A stretch of DNA of 64,000 nt, taken from contig NZ_LAHO01000004.1 of assembly GCF_000987775.1 (NCBI RefSeq), forward strand, positions 180,504 through 244,503. The letters are read 5' to 3'. This DNA comes from Arsukibacterium ikkense. Lineage in GTDB: Bacteria; Pseudomonadota; Gammaproteobacteria; Enterobacterales; Alteromonadaceae. Position 1 is the first letter of the stretch. Each line of letters starts with the position of its first letter. Shown here one piece after another: positions 18,357 to 28,327 of this stretch. The position numbers were made by a program, and so were the translations under genes. The notes beneath the pieces were generated by a model. It made no database searches, was not told where the DNA came from, and saw only the letters and a list, made by a program, of their open reading frames with translations.

Positions 18357-18993
18357 AGTATTGTTAGTGGATGATCAAAAACTGATCCGGGATGGCATTA
18401 CCAGCTTGCTGGGTTTATCTGGCATGGTACAGGTGATTGGCGAATGTGTTGATGGCTCCGGCGTAGTGAATGCCTGCAGACAGTTGCAACCAGATGTTAT
18501 TTTGCTGGATCTTTCCATGCCGGTGATGGATGGGGTGCAAACGCTGGCCTCGCTAAAGCAGGCGGGGGTTACTACGCCGGTGCTTATTCTTACCACCTTT
18601 GACGAGCACGAGCTGGTACTACACAGTATTCAGCTGGGTGCCCGGGGTTTTCTACTCAAAGATGTGTCGCTGGATACACTGGTCCAGGCCATTGCCACGC
18701 TGGCCGGGGGCGGTAGCTATTTCGCGCCTAACATTACCGAACGGCTGCTAAGCACAGTGCGCAGCAACAGCAGCAACTTTGCTATGCCAGCGCAGCTGGA
18801 GCCACTTAGCGAGAAAGAGTCGCAAATTCTGCAATTAATGGCAGCCGGCTACAGCAACAAGGAAATTGCCGCTGCACTGTATAAATCTGAGGGAACAGTT
18901 AAAAACCAATGCTCGGCTATTCTGGCCAAACTGGGGGTGCGGGATCGCACCCGCGCGGTATTGCTTGCGCTGGAGCTGGGGTTGATTAGCTGA
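18349..18993 (+). CDS. NarL/LuxR-family response regulator
   Basis: Cytoplasmic DNA-binding regulator of 214 residues, partner of the overlapping kinase. The receiver domain spans 1-120 with the acidic pair DD at 8-9, phospho-acceptor Asp54 in ILLDLSMP, Thr in LTTF and Lys in LLKD. The LuxR-type helix-turn-helix is at about 148-210 (LSEKESQILQLMAAGYSNKEIA, EGTVKNQCSAILAKLGVRDR in sequence). A candidate target is the divergent DUF2306-like/SDR gene pair. The gene ends at a strong hairpin shared with metJ. Confidence 0.92.
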   Translation: MHKVLLVDDQKLIRDGITSLLGLSGMVQVIGECVDGSGVVNACRQLQPDVILLDLSMPVMDGVQTLASLKQAGVTTPVLILTTFDEHELVLHSIQLGARGFLLKDVSLDTLVQAIATLAGGGSYFAPNITERLLSTVRSNSSNFAMPAQLEPLSEKESQILQLMAAGYSNKEIAAALYKSEGTVKNQCSAILAKLGVRDRTRAVLLALELGLIS

Positions 18994-19027
18994 TATTTTG
19001 CCTGATTAGCATCACCGATCTGACATT

Positions 19028-19055
19028 AAAAAAACCGCCTGGTGGCGGTTTTTTT
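19028..19055. terminator. Bidirectional terminator between the response regulator and metJ
   Basis: A perfect 12-base-pair stem (A7-CCGCC with GGCGG-T7) and a TGGT loop. The T tract on either strand allows termination of both converging genes. Confidence 0.93.
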
Positions 19056-19071
19056 GCAAAGCGGGCCGTTG

Positions 19072-19407
19072 TTACTCTTCGGTGGTATCCGCTTCAATAA
19101 TTACCGGAATTGGCTTGCCCATACTGGTTAATATCTGCCGTACTTCAGTTGGGATCTGGTGCGGGTTATCTTTGCGTAAGTCTTCATCGGCAGGCAATGG
19201 CTGGCCGGTAAAGGCGTGCAAAAAGGCTTCGCACAGTAATTCACTGTTAGTAGCATGGCGCAGGTTGTTAACCTGGCGCCGGGTGCGCTCGTCGGTTAAT
19301 ACTTTTAAAACATTCAACGGAATGGACACGGTAATTTTTTTGACTTGTTCTGACTTTTTACCATGTTCCGCGTAAGGATGGATGTATTCGCCATTCCATT
19401 TAGCCAT
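19072..19407 (-). CDS. metJ: Methionine repressor MetJ
   Basis: Ribbon-helix-helix repressor that uses S-adenosylmethionine as corepressor and binds tandem 8-base Met boxes. The 111-residue product is nearly identical to E. coli MetJ in the DNA-binding part: [15 protein letters not shown] (beta strand and helix A) and [20 protein letters not shown]. The C-terminal tail after residue 85 differs (ending [12 protein letters not shown]) and is six residues longer. An AAGG site is seven bases upstream of the ATG. It is divergent from metB; Met boxes in the shared spacer imply autoregulation. Confidence 0.97.
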   Translation of the reverse strand: MAKWNGEYIHPYAEHGKKSEQVKKITVSIPLNVLKVLTDERTRRQVNNLRHATNSELLCEAFLHAFTGQPLPADEDLRKDNPHQIPTEVRQILTSMGKPIPVIIEADTTEE

Positions 19408-19426
19408 AAAGGGTACCTTAGTTATT

Positions 19427-19517
19427 TATAATGATTATTCGTATTTGCTCGCGCAGTTGCCAAATTCTAACTTTTTATCCTGCCATGTCCAATAGTGAGC
19501 AACAAATAATCATTATA
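19427..19517. repeat. 13-bp inverted repeat in the metJ-metB spacer
   Basis: TATAATGATTATT at 19427-19439 and its exact reverse complement at 19505-19517 face each other across 65 bases. Each arm contains TATAAT. The right arm supplies a good minus-strand -10 for metJ; the left arm has no evident promoter role. Confidence 0.7.
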
Positions 19518-19578
19518 GACGGCTAAATGGTTTGACATCCACTTTTTGATTGATATACTTTTAGACGTCTAAACATCC
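19517..19578. promoter_or_regulatory. metB promoter with MetJ operator boxes
   Basis: Promoter for metB: TTGACA at 19532-19537 and TATACT at 19554-19559 with a 16-base spacer. MetJ boxes (consensus AGACGTCT in 8-base tandem) are seen as a perfect AGACGTCT at 19563-19570 followed by AAACATCC at 19571-19578, and a second cluster AGACGGCT (19517-19524), AAATGGTT, TGACATCC (19533-19540). The first cluster overlaps the metB -35 and abuts the metJ -10 on the other strand, so one repressor array can control both genes. Confidence 0.85.
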
Positions 19579-19591
19579 AAAAGGTGTCGTT

Positions 19592-20866
19592 ATGTCTCAA
19601 TCAGCTGCTGCAACCATTACTGCCCGGGCCGGAATTGCTCAGGATACGGCGTTTGGGGCAGTTACCCCACCTTTATATCTGACCACCACTTACAAATTGC
19701 CTGGGTTTAAGCAACCCGGCCAGTATGATTACTCGCGCTCTAACAATCCGACCCGGGACATTCTGGCTGATGCCTTGTGTGAGTTGGAACAAGGTGCCCG
19801 GGCTATTGTTACCGGCAGTGGTATGTCTGCTTGCTTACTGGCCCTGCAGTTACTGGGGCCCGATGATACGCTGGTGATCCCGCATGATTGCTATGGTGGC
19901 AGCTATCGCTTGTTTACCAATCTGGCGGCGCGCAAGCAGGCGTTTAAACTGCAGATTGTTAATTTTCAGCAGGCCGACTGGGCAGAAAAAACGACAGCAG
20001 CAAAACCGGCCATGATCTGGCTGGAAACGCCGAGCAACCCACTGCTGCAAATTACCGATGTTAAAGCCGTTTGCCAGTTAGCCGCGGCTTTAACAGCCAA
20101 AGTAGTGGTTGATAACACCTTTTTATCGCCGGTGCTGCAACAGCCGTTGCTGTTAGGCGCCGATATCGTGGTGCATTCTACTACCAAGTATATTAATGGC
20201 CACAGCGATATTATCGGCGGTGTGCTGGTGGCCAAAGATCCGGCCCTTGGTGATGAGCTAAAATGGTGGGCCAATTGTTTAGGGGTGACCGGGCCGGCAT
20301 TTGACAGCTATATGACCTTACGGGGCTTGCGGACTCTGGTGCCACGGTTGCAATTACAGCAACATAATACCAGCGAGCTGGTCAGCTTTTTACAGCAGCA
20401 GCCGTTGGTTAGTAAATTGTACTACCCGGGTTTAGCTGATCACCCTGGCCACAGCATAGCTAAAGCGCAGCAAAGCGGCTTTGGTGCGATGTGCAGTTTT
20501 GATTTAGCCGCGCCGGCCGACGCCTTGCCGGTATTTTTTGCCAGCCTGCGCTTGTTTACCCTGGCGCAATCCTTAGGTGGTATTGAAAGCTTAATTTGCC
20601 ATCCTGGCAGCATGACCCATGCCTCGATGGCTGCGTCCGCTCAGCAAACAGCAGGTATAGGCCCGACGTTAATCCGCTTGTCGGTAGGTATAGAAGCGCC
20701 GGCAGATTTAATCGCCGATTTACAAGCCGGTTTTCATGCGGTGGCAAACTGGCTTAGCAGCCAGCAAAACCGGGTAAGCTCGCAGCAGGCGACTAGCAAG
20801 GCAGCGGCAAGCACTAAATCTGATCAGCAATACCGGTTAAATCCGGCATTAACAGCATTCTGGTAA
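19592..20866 (+). CDS. metB: Cystathionine gamma-synthase
   Basis: Pyridoxal-phosphate enzyme that joins O-succinylhomoserine and cysteine into cystathionine in methionine synthesis. The 424-residue product has the Cys/Met-metabolism fold: YSRSNNPTRD near the N-terminus, GSGMSACLLAL, VDNTFLSP, and the cofactor lysine in HSTTKYINGHSD. The C-terminal catalytic part ends near residue 385, the size of E. coli MetB; it is followed by a ~35-residue Ser/Gln/Ala-rich tail ending LNPALTAFW. It is first in metB-metL-metF and directly downstream of Met boxes. Cystathionine beta-lyase is excluded mainly by context. Confidence 0.93.
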   Translation: MSQSAAATITARAGIAQDTAFGAVTPPLYLTTTYKLPGFKQPGQYDYSRSNNPTRDILADALCELEQGARAIVTGSGMSACLLALQLLGPDDTLVIPHDCYGGSYRLFTNLAARKQAFKLQIVNFQQADWAEKTTAAKPAMIWLETPSNPLLQITDVKAVCQLAAALTAKVVVDNTFLSPVLQQPLLLGADIVVHSTTKYINGHSDIIGGVLVAKDPALGDELKWWANCLGVTGPAFDSYMTLRGLRTLVPRLQLQQHNTSELVSFLQQQPLVSKLYYPGLADHPGHSIAKAQQSGFGAMCSFDLAAPADALPVFFASLRLFTLAQSLGGIESLICHPGSMTHASMAASAQQTAGIGPTLIRLSVGIEAPADLIADLQAGFHAVANWLSSQQNRVSSQQATSKAAASTKSDQQYRLNPALTAFW

Positions 20867-20872
20867 CGAGTA

Positions 20873-23272
20873 ATGAGTCAGCAATTAACAGCAGCAGCAG
20901 GGCGGCCGGTAGTCGAGGTGCATAAGTTTGGTGGCAGTAGTCTGGCCAATGCCGCGCGTTTTCAGGCGGTGGCCGGCCTGGTGCAGCAACAGCAGGGCTT
21001 GCCCTGGGTGGTGGTGTCTGCGCCGGGTGACACCACCGACACTTTGCTGGCGCTAGTGGCCAGTGCTGAGCAAGGCTGTGATATCGGCCCGGCGTTAACG
21101 CAGCTTTCTGAAAAATTACAGCAGCTTATTGCTGCTACGTTATCACAACAAGCGGCAGCACCAGTGCAGGCGACGCTACACGGCTGGCTTAGCCAGATAC
21201 CGCAGTGGTTAGCAGCGCAGCAAGTGAATGACGTGTTAGCGCTTGGCGAGTTGCTGTCAGCAACCTTACTGGCAGCATTGTTAACTGATAGTGGCCAGCC
21301 TGCTGTGGCGCTGGATGCGCGCGACTTTCTGACATTTAATGGCGACGAACCGGACTGGCAGCGCAGCACGACAGGGTTAAGCGCGCTAACAGCGGGCCGT
21401 CAGCCAGCAGTATGCTATGTGGTAACGGGCTTTATTGGCCGTAACGAAACAGGCGCTGGTATTACCCTTGGCCGCAACGGCAGTGATTACAGTGCGACCT
21501 TGCTGGCGGCCTTGCTGGCGGCAGACAGTGTCAGTATCTGGACTGATGTTACCGCTATTTTCAGCGCTGACCCACGCAAATGCAGTAATGCAGTGCCTTA
21601 TCGCCAGGTTAATAGCCGCCAGGCCTGCCAGCTGGCCGCGCTGGGCAACCCGGTACTGCATGCCCGCACGCTGGCACCGCTGGCGGGTAGCAGCACCCGC
21701 TTACGGGTGCGCAGCGCCCTGCAACCTGAGTATGCCGGCTGTGACGTCGTGCCAGAGGTCGCGGCCCGGTCATTTTTAACCAGTTTACACCCGGTAAGAT
21801 TAGTGTCACAGACCGGCCAGCCTGCTATTCATGCTGACACACTGGCCCGGCAGTTGCGAAGTAGTGTAGTGGTGCTGCCACACAGGCACGGTGGTGACGA
21901 TGACACCAGTCAGCGCTGGCTGATCCCAGCTGCAGTCTGGCCAGCAGCGGCCGGGCTATTACAGCAACAAGGTGGCCATCCGCTGGCCGATACATCCGAT
22001 TACTATGCGCTGGTCTGGCTGAAAGCCAGCAATCAGCAACAGGTTAGCCCGGCTTTATTGCAGTATTTGCAACAGTTGCAGGTGCAACATCTGTACGAAA
22101 ATGATCAATTGGCCGTTTGGCTATTTAAACAGGAATTAGCGGTGGCAGAGTTAAATCAGATCCATCAGCATTGCGTTGAGACTAAACCACGTTTGCAAGT
22201 GCTGGTGGCCGGCACCGGTAATGTAGGGGCGGCATTTTTACAGATGCTGCCTTTGCAGCAACAGGCACTGGCCAGTGGCATTGACCTGCAACTGGCCGGA
22301 GTGTTTAACTCGCGCCATGCCTGGCTTGGACCAGAGCTGCAGCCGGCTGCTTGGCACAGCGAACTGGCTGCGGCAGACAGCTACACCGAGGCTGAATTGC
22401 TGGCTTATGTAAGTCAGTTAGCCGGGCCAAAAGTGCTGGTAGATATTACGCCCAGCCTGCAGTTTGCCAGCCAGTATCGGCAGTTTATTGCGGCAGGTTG
22501 CCATATTATCAGCGCTAACAAACAAGGGGTAACGCTACCCTTGGCTCAATACAACCCCATCCGGGCCGATTTAGCCGCTAACCAGCTAAGCTGGCGCAGC
22601 AATACTACCGTGGGAGCCGGCATTCCGGTGCAGCAGGTACTGCAGTCCCTGTTGCAAAGCGGCGATAACATTAAGCGGATTAGCGGGGTATTTTCTGGCA
22701 CCTTATCCTGGTTGCTTTGCAAATTTGATGGCAGCGTACCGTTTTCCAGCTTGCTGGCCCAGGCATCTGAGCTGGGTTTTACCGAGCCTGATCCGCGCGA
22801 CGATTTATCAGGTATAGATGTGCAGCGCAAGTTGCTGGTGCTGGCCCGCGAGCTGGGGTTAAGCCTGGAGCTTGAGCAAATCAGTCTGCAACCGTTACTG
22901 CCTGAACAGCTGACAGCTGGCAACTGGACAGCCGCGTGGCAGCAACGCGAGTTACTTGACAGCATGCTGGCCGATGCCCTGGCACAGGCCAAAGCTGCCG
23001 GCAAACTGTTGCGCTATGCTGCCAGTTTGACTCTGACTGCTAGCGGACCGCAGGCCGAGGTAAAATTGTTGCAGGTGGCGCCTGAGCAGCCGCTGGCCGC
23101 GCTGGCACCCTGTGACAACATTTTTGTGATTGAAAGCCAGTGGTATAGCGACAACCCGCTGGTATTAAAAGGCCCAGGTGCCGGTAAACAGGTTACCGCC
23201 GGTGGTATTCATGCTGATTTGGCACAATTATGTCAGCAGCTTATTTTAACTGGCGCAAGCCATCACGTTTAA
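20873..23272 (+). CDS. metL: Bifunctional aspartokinase/homoserine dehydrogenase II
   Basis: Catalyses the first (aspartate kinase) and third (homoserine dehydrogenase) steps of the aspartate pathway. The 799 residues divide into a kinase part (KFGGSSLANAARF at 14-26; GFIGRNETGAGITLGRNGSDYSA in pieces; DPRKC), a central regulatory region and a dehydrogenase part from about 440 (VLVAGTGNVGAAFL nucleotide loop; ISANKQGVTLP; SGTLSWLLCKF; GFTEPDPRDDLSGIDVQRKL in pieces). It begins six bases after metB, so it belongs to the MetJ-controlled unit, which argues for MetL over ThrA. Confidence 0.95.
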   Translation: MSQQLTAAAGRPVVEVHKFGGSSLANAARFQAVAGLVQQQQGLPWVVVSAPGDTTDTLLALVASAEQGCDIGPALTQLSEKLQQLIAATLSQQAAAPVQATLHGWLSQIPQWLAAQQVNDVLALGELLSATLLAALLTDSGQPAVALDARDFLTFNGDEPDWQRSTTGLSALTAGRQPAVCYVVTGFIGRNETGAGITLGRNGSDYSATLLAALLAADSVSIWTDVTAIFSADPRKCSNAVPYRQVNSRQACQLAALGNPVLHARTLAPLAGSSTRLRVRSALQPEYAGCDVVPEVAARSFLTSLHPVRLVSQTGQPAIHADTLARQLRSSVVVLPHRHGGDDDTSQRWLIPAAVWPAAAGLLQQQGGHPLADTSDYYALVWLKASNQQQVSPALLQYLQQLQVQHLYENDQLAVWLFKQELAVAELNQIHQHCVETKPRLQVLVAGTGNVGAAFLQMLPLQQQALASGIDLQLAGVFNSRHAWLGPELQPAAWHSELAAADSYTEAELLAYVSQLAGPKVLVDITPSLQFASQYRQFIAAGCHIISANKQGVTLPLAQYNPIRADLAANQLSWRSNTTVGAGIPVQQVLQSLLQSGDNIKRISGVFSGTLSWLLCKFDGSVPFSSLLAQASELGFTEPDPRDDLSGIDVQRKLLVLARELGLSLELEQISLQPLLPEQLTAGNWTAAWQQRELLDSMLADALAQAKAAGKLLRYAASLTLTASGPQAEVKLLQVAPEQPLAALAPCDNIFVIESQWYSDNPLVLKGPGAGKQVTAGGIHADLAQLCQQLILTGASHHV

Positions 23273-24184
<912 letters not shown>

Positions 24185-24273
24185 CAACGGCTATTGCATC
24201 ACGCTTCCAATGCGCCGACAAAAGCGCTAATCTTGCCAGTGCAAAAGTCGCTTTTTTAGACAGGGATTGGCCG

Positions 24274-27162
24274 ATGCTGTTGTTAACTGTTTGCCGATAC
24301 AGGGTGTATGTCGTTATTTGCTTGCTTAGCATGTTGTTATCTGCTGCCCTTTTTGCGGCAGATGACGACATCGTTAGTCTTGATAACTACTTCAGTGAAA
24401 GCTGGAGTACCGTTCATGGTTTGCCTCACAACACCATTAATGCCATAGCTCAGACACCGGATGGTTACCTGTGGTTTGGTACCTGGGAGGGGGTGGCCCG
24501 TTTCAATGGCCGTCGCTTCGATATTTTTGAACGAAGTAGTTTAACCGGTCTACCCGATTCTGGTATTCGTGGTCTTAGCATAACCGCCAACGGCGACTTA
24601 CTGGTGGCAGGGTCGCGTGGCGGCATCGCGCGGGTCAGCGGCCAGCAATGGCACAGTTATCCGCCGCTGGGGGTGTTGATCAATAAAGTGATGGTCGACA
24701 GTATTGAGCGGCTGTGGCTGGCCACCGAAGGCGAAGGTGTGGTTATGCAATCACCTGATGGTAGCCGGCAGCAGTTTACCGAAGACAACGGCTTGCCGGC
24801 TAACGCGGTACAAAGTTTATTTGAGGATAGCCAGGGCCAGATTTGGGTCGGTACGGCGGGTGGTCTGGCATTGATAGATAACGATTTGCAGGTGAGCCAG
24901 CCATTTGCTGCTGAACTGAACAGTCCGGTATTTGCTCTGGCGGCCAACACTGAACAGCAGCTGTTAATAGGCACTGAGCGAGGTCTGTATCAAGTAGATC
25001 ATCAGCACAGGTTAAGCCTGCTCCTGGCCGATGTACCGGTAGCTACGTTATTACCTGAAATGTCGGGCATGTTATGGATAGGCACAGTGGATCGCGGCTT
25101 ATTGCGTTTATACAAAAATCAGCTTGAACAACTCAGTATTGAGCAAGGTTTGCCAAATAACCGGGTGCTGGCGTTGTTGCGCGATAAAGAGCACAGCCTG
25201 TGGGTGGGCACCAATGGCGGTGTGTTTCGTTTACGCGACGCGCCTTTTACCACCTATACTACCGAACAAGGCTTAGCCGACAATTATGTCCGTACTGTGA
25301 TGTCAGATCAGAACAACTGTGTTTATGTTGGCAGTAGCAGAGGCTTAGACCAGATATGTGACGGTATCATCAGCAATATTGATTTATCCAGCCATGCCAA
25401 AGGCCAATCAGTATTGAGCCTTGCCAAAGGCCAGCAGCAAAGTTTATGGATTGGTACCTATACCGATGGTGTCTTACATTACGCCGATGGTGCAGTGGTC
25501 GCTCACTATCGCAGTGACGATGGGTTGGCCGCCAATGAAGTTCGGGCGATCCTGGCACGGCCGGACGGTTCGGTACTTGTTGGCACGGCGCAGGGCCTGA
25601 GTCTAATTTACGATGGCCAGTTGAGTACGCCGGTTGCAGCTACCTTGCTGCCTTCACCCTTTATTATGGCGCTGCATCAGACCCGCGATGGCCGGGTATT
25701 TATCGGCAGTGGTGCCGGGGTGTCCGTTTGGCAGGATGGGAAAGTTCGCCAGCTTGATTTCACCGGGTTGGATAACGCCGAATATGCCTTTGGCTTTGTT
25801 GAAGATCATGCTGCTGATATTTTGTGGATGACCACCGACCGTGGCCTGATTGCTTTTGATTTAACCACTGAGCAGCTGGCATTAGTGGGGCGTCGCCACG
25901 GCATGCCGTTTGATAAATTGTTTCAACTGGTGATAGATCAGCAGCAGCATTTCTGGATTTCAACCAATCGTGGAATTTTACGGCTGAGCCGGCAACAGGC
26001 GCTGGACATCGTATATGGCCGGCGCGACCGGATCCACTATGAGCTGTTTGGCGAAAGCGATGGTATGGCCAGTGCTCAGGCTAATGGCGGCTCGTCGCCA
26101 GCCGCCAGTTTACATAGCGATGGCTCGGTTTGGATAGCTACCTCGGTTGGTGCCAGTAAGGTTCAGCCGACCCGCTTAAGCAGGTTTTCAGCGGTAACGC
26201 CTCCGGTGGTGTTGGAGAAGTTGCTGGCAGATGGTAAACCGTATTTGTCTGCGCAGCATATTAAACTGGCTGCAGGCACCAACCGGATTGAGCTGGAATA
26301 TGCTGGCCTTGGCTTTATTATGCCGCAGCGTATTCAGTATCGCACTATGCTGGAAGGCTTTGAGCTGGACTGGGTGCTGCGGGGTACCCAGGTTAACGTT
26401 CAATACACCAACTTAGCACCAGGCGACTATCATTTTTATGTTGCGGCTTCCTATCCTGACGGTGGCTGGAGCCCGGTTGCTGCGTCGGTATCATTCAGTA
26501 TTGCGCCGCACTTATGGCAGCGACCATTGTTTCAGTTGCTGATTGTGCTGTTGGTGGCCGTCTTAATTATCGCCGTCGTCCGCTGGCGTCTGGCCAGCTT
26601 AAAACGTAGTGAGTTAAAACTGAAGTTACAAGTGGCTGAAAAAACCGCTGAGCTGGCGGCGTTGGCCCGGTTAGATTCATTAACTGGCCTGGCAAATCGG
26701 CGGGCGTTTGATGAAGCGATGCAGCACGAGTTGAAGCGGGCACGGCGCCAGCAGCAACCGCTTTGTCTGGCGTTACTGGATATTGATCACTTCAAACAGG
26801 TTAATGACAACTGGTCGCATAGTATTGGCGATGAAATATTAAAACGCGTTGCCGCAACGCTGCAGCAGCACTGCCGGGATACTGATTCTTTAGCGCGTTG
26901 GGGTGGCGAAGAGTTTGTGATTCTGTTACCCGATACTTCTTTAGCGAAAGCAACCGAAGTATGCGACAGGCTGCGCATGCAGGTAGCTGACACCAGTTTT
27001 ACTGAGGTGGTGCCGGATTTAACAATAACCTTAAGTATTGGTCTGGCGATGCTGGATAGTAACGATGATGGCAAACAGCTGCTTATTGACGCCGACCGGG
27101 CGCTATATCAGGCGAAAAGACAAGGACGAAATACTGTTGTCAGCCAGGATGTGCCTCATTAG
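24274..27162 (+). CDS. Two-component-regulator-propeller sensor diguanylate cyclase
   Basis: Membrane sensor that makes c-di-GMP. It has 962 residues: a signal peptide (about 1-29), a large periplasmic beta-propeller of 'regulator propeller' repeats (about 40-640; recurring cores such as GYLWFGTWEGVARF, GQIWVGTAGGLALI, HSLWVGTNGGVFRL), a Y_Y_Y domain (about 665-745), one membrane helix (about 755-775), a short coiled coil, and a GGDEF domain (about 800-955). The active site is GGEEF at 877-881, with an inhibitory I-site RxxD (RDTD) five residues before it, so feedback inhibition by c-di-GMP is likely. Propellers of this type are often paired with sugar or glycan sensing; the ligand is unknown. 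Confidence 0.9.
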   Translation: MLLLTVCRYRVYVVICLLSMLLSAALFAADDDIVSLDNYFSESWSTVHGLPHNTINAIAQTPDGYLWFGTWEGVARFNGRRFDIFERSSLTGLPDSGIRGLSITANGDLLVAGSRGGIARVSGQQWHSYPPLGVLINKVMVDSIERLWLATEGEGVVMQSPDGSRQQFTEDNGLPANAVQSLFEDSQGQIWVGTAGGLALIDNDLQVSQPFAAELNSPVFALAANTEQQLLIGTERGLYQVDHQHRLSLLLADVPVATLLPEMSGMLWIGTVDRGLLRLYKNQLEQLSIEQGLPNNRVLALLRDKEHSLWVGTNGGVFRLRDAPFTTYTTEQGLADNYVRTVMSDQNNCVYVGSSRGLDQICDGIISNIDLSSHAKGQSVLSLAKGQQQSLWIGTYTDGVLHYADGAVVAHYRSDDGLAANEVRAILARPDGSVLVGTAQGLSLIYDGQLSTPVAATLLPSPFIMALHQTRDGRVFIGSGAGVSVWQDGKVRQLDFTGLDNAEYAFGFVEDHAADILWMTTDRGLIAFDLTTEQLALVGRRHGMPFDKLFQLVIDQQQHFWISTNRGILRLSRQQALDIVYGRRDRIHYELFGESDGMASAQANGGSSPAASLHSDGSVWIATSVGASKVQPTRLSRFSAVTPPVVLEKLLADGKPYLSAQHIKLAAGTNRIELEYAGLGFIMPQRIQYRTMLEGFELDWVLRGTQVNVQYTNLAPGDYHFYVAASYPDGGWSPVAASVSFSIAPHLWQRPLFQLLIVLLVAVLIIAVVRWRLASLKRSELKLKLQVAEKTAELAALARLDSLTGLANRRAFDEAMQHELKRARRQQQPLCLALLDIDHFKQVNDNWSHSIGDEILKRVAATLQQHCRDTDSLARWGGEEFVILLPDTSLAKATEVCDRLRMQVADTSFTEVVPDLTITLSIGLAMLDSNDDGKQLLIDADRALYQAKRQGRNTVVSQDVPH

Positions 27163-27175
27163 GTTAAAAATAAAT

Positions 27176-27214
27176 TTTAGATAAAAATTCATAAAAACAG
27201 CATAATTATTGTTG
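27176..27214 (+). promoter_or_regulatory. Tandem ARG boxes (ArgR operator) upstream of argC
   Basis: Two 18-base sites fit the ARG-box consensus WNTGAATWWWWATTCANW with 8 of 10 (27176-27193) and 7 of 10 (27197-27214) fixed positions. They are three bases apart, the spacing known for ArgR hexamer operators. They lie about 80-120 bases before argC, so arginine repression of argCBFGH is expected. Confidence 0.75.
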
Positions 27215-27295
27215 ATTCTGCATGTTTGCCGTTCTACACTAGCCACCGTTTTATGCTATAACTTTTAGCTGATTTTGCAATTGAGTGCGGTAAAC

Positions 27296-28327
27296 ATGTC
27301 TTTAGTGTCTTCTTCTGATGTAAAAATTCGCAGTGCCGTATTAGGTGCTGCGGGCTACAGTGGTGCCGAATTATGTGCCTTGTTAGTCGCCAACCCTTAT
27401 TTTTCGCTTGATCATGCTTTTGCGTCATCGGGGCGAACCGCTGAGCCACTCAGTAACCTGTATCCACGTTTTACTAATGCCATCGATATTATGGTCGAAC
27501 CCTGGTACGACGAGCGGATTGCTTCCCTGCAGGTTGATGTAGCTTTCTTAGCGCTGCCGCATGAAGCCAGCGAAGCGGTTACGCCGTTGCTAATGGCTGC
27601 AGGCATTGTGGTGGTAGACCTGTCTGGGGCATTTCGGTTAAAGCAAGCTCAGCTATATCCGCAATACTATGGTTATCAGCATCAACACCCAGAGCTGTTA
27701 AATGAAGCAGTTTATTGCCTGATGGAATGGCTGACAGAAGCACCTGGCAATTTAATTTCCGTGCCGGGTTGCTACCCCACAGCCTGTTCACTGGCGTTGT
27801 TGCCACTGCTGAAGGCTGGCTTGGTTGCTGAACAGTGTATTCCGGTTATAAATGCTACCAGCGGTGTGTCAGGTGCGGGTCGTAAAGCTGCGTTGAGTAC
27901 GTCGTTTTGTGAAGTAGGTTTAAATGCCTACGGCTTTTTTGGCCACCGCCACCGGCCTGAAATTGAACAGAACCTGGGTAGAAAAGTGGTGTTTACGCCG
28001 CATTTAGGTAATTTTAAGCGGGGTATTCTGGCCACCAGCGTGCTGACATTAAAGCCCGGAGTTAGCGCGGATCAGGTAAAACAGGCCTTTACTGAGGCTT
28101 ACCAAAATAAACCCTTGGTCAGGTTGCTTAAGCAGTCGCCCAATGTCGCTAATGTGGCAGGCACGCCTTATTGTGATCTGTACTGGCAGCAGGATGGCGA
28201 ACAACTGGTGGTGGTGTCAGCCATTGATAACCTGCTCAAAGGCGCCGCAGCTCAGGCCATGCAGGCTGCCAATGTGCGCTTTAACAAGCCAGAAACCGCC
28301 GGCCTGTTTGGCGGGGTCGCCGTATGA
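27296..28327 (+). CDS. argC: N-acetyl-gamma-glutamyl-phosphate reductase
   Basis: NADPH-dependent reduction of N-acetylglutamyl phosphate to the semialdehyde, third step of arginine synthesis. 343 residues from the ATG at 27296 (a TTG seven codons upstream also opens the frame but is less likely). Motifs: VLGAAGYSGAELCALL nucleotide loop, FLALPHEAS, the catalytic cysteine in SVPGCYPTA, and GHRHRPEIEQNL. First gene of argCBFGH; its stop overlaps the argB start by four bases. Confidence 0.97.
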   Translation: MSLVSSSDVKIRSAVLGAAGYSGAELCALLVANPYFSLDHAFASSGRTAEPLSNLYPRFTNAIDIMVEPWYDERIASLQVDVAFLALPHEASEAVTPLLMAAGIVVVDLSGAFRLKQAQLYPQYYGYQHQHPELLNEAVYCLMEWLTEAPGNLISVPGCYPTACSLALLPLLKAGLVAEQCIPVINATSGVSGAGRKAALSTSFCEVGLNAYGFFGHRHRPEIEQNLGRKVVFTPHLGNFKRGILATSVLTLKPGVSADQVKQAFTEAYQNKPLVRLLKQSPNVANVAGTPYCDLYWQQDGEQLVVVSAIDNLLKGAAAQAMQAANVRFNKPETAGLFGGVAV

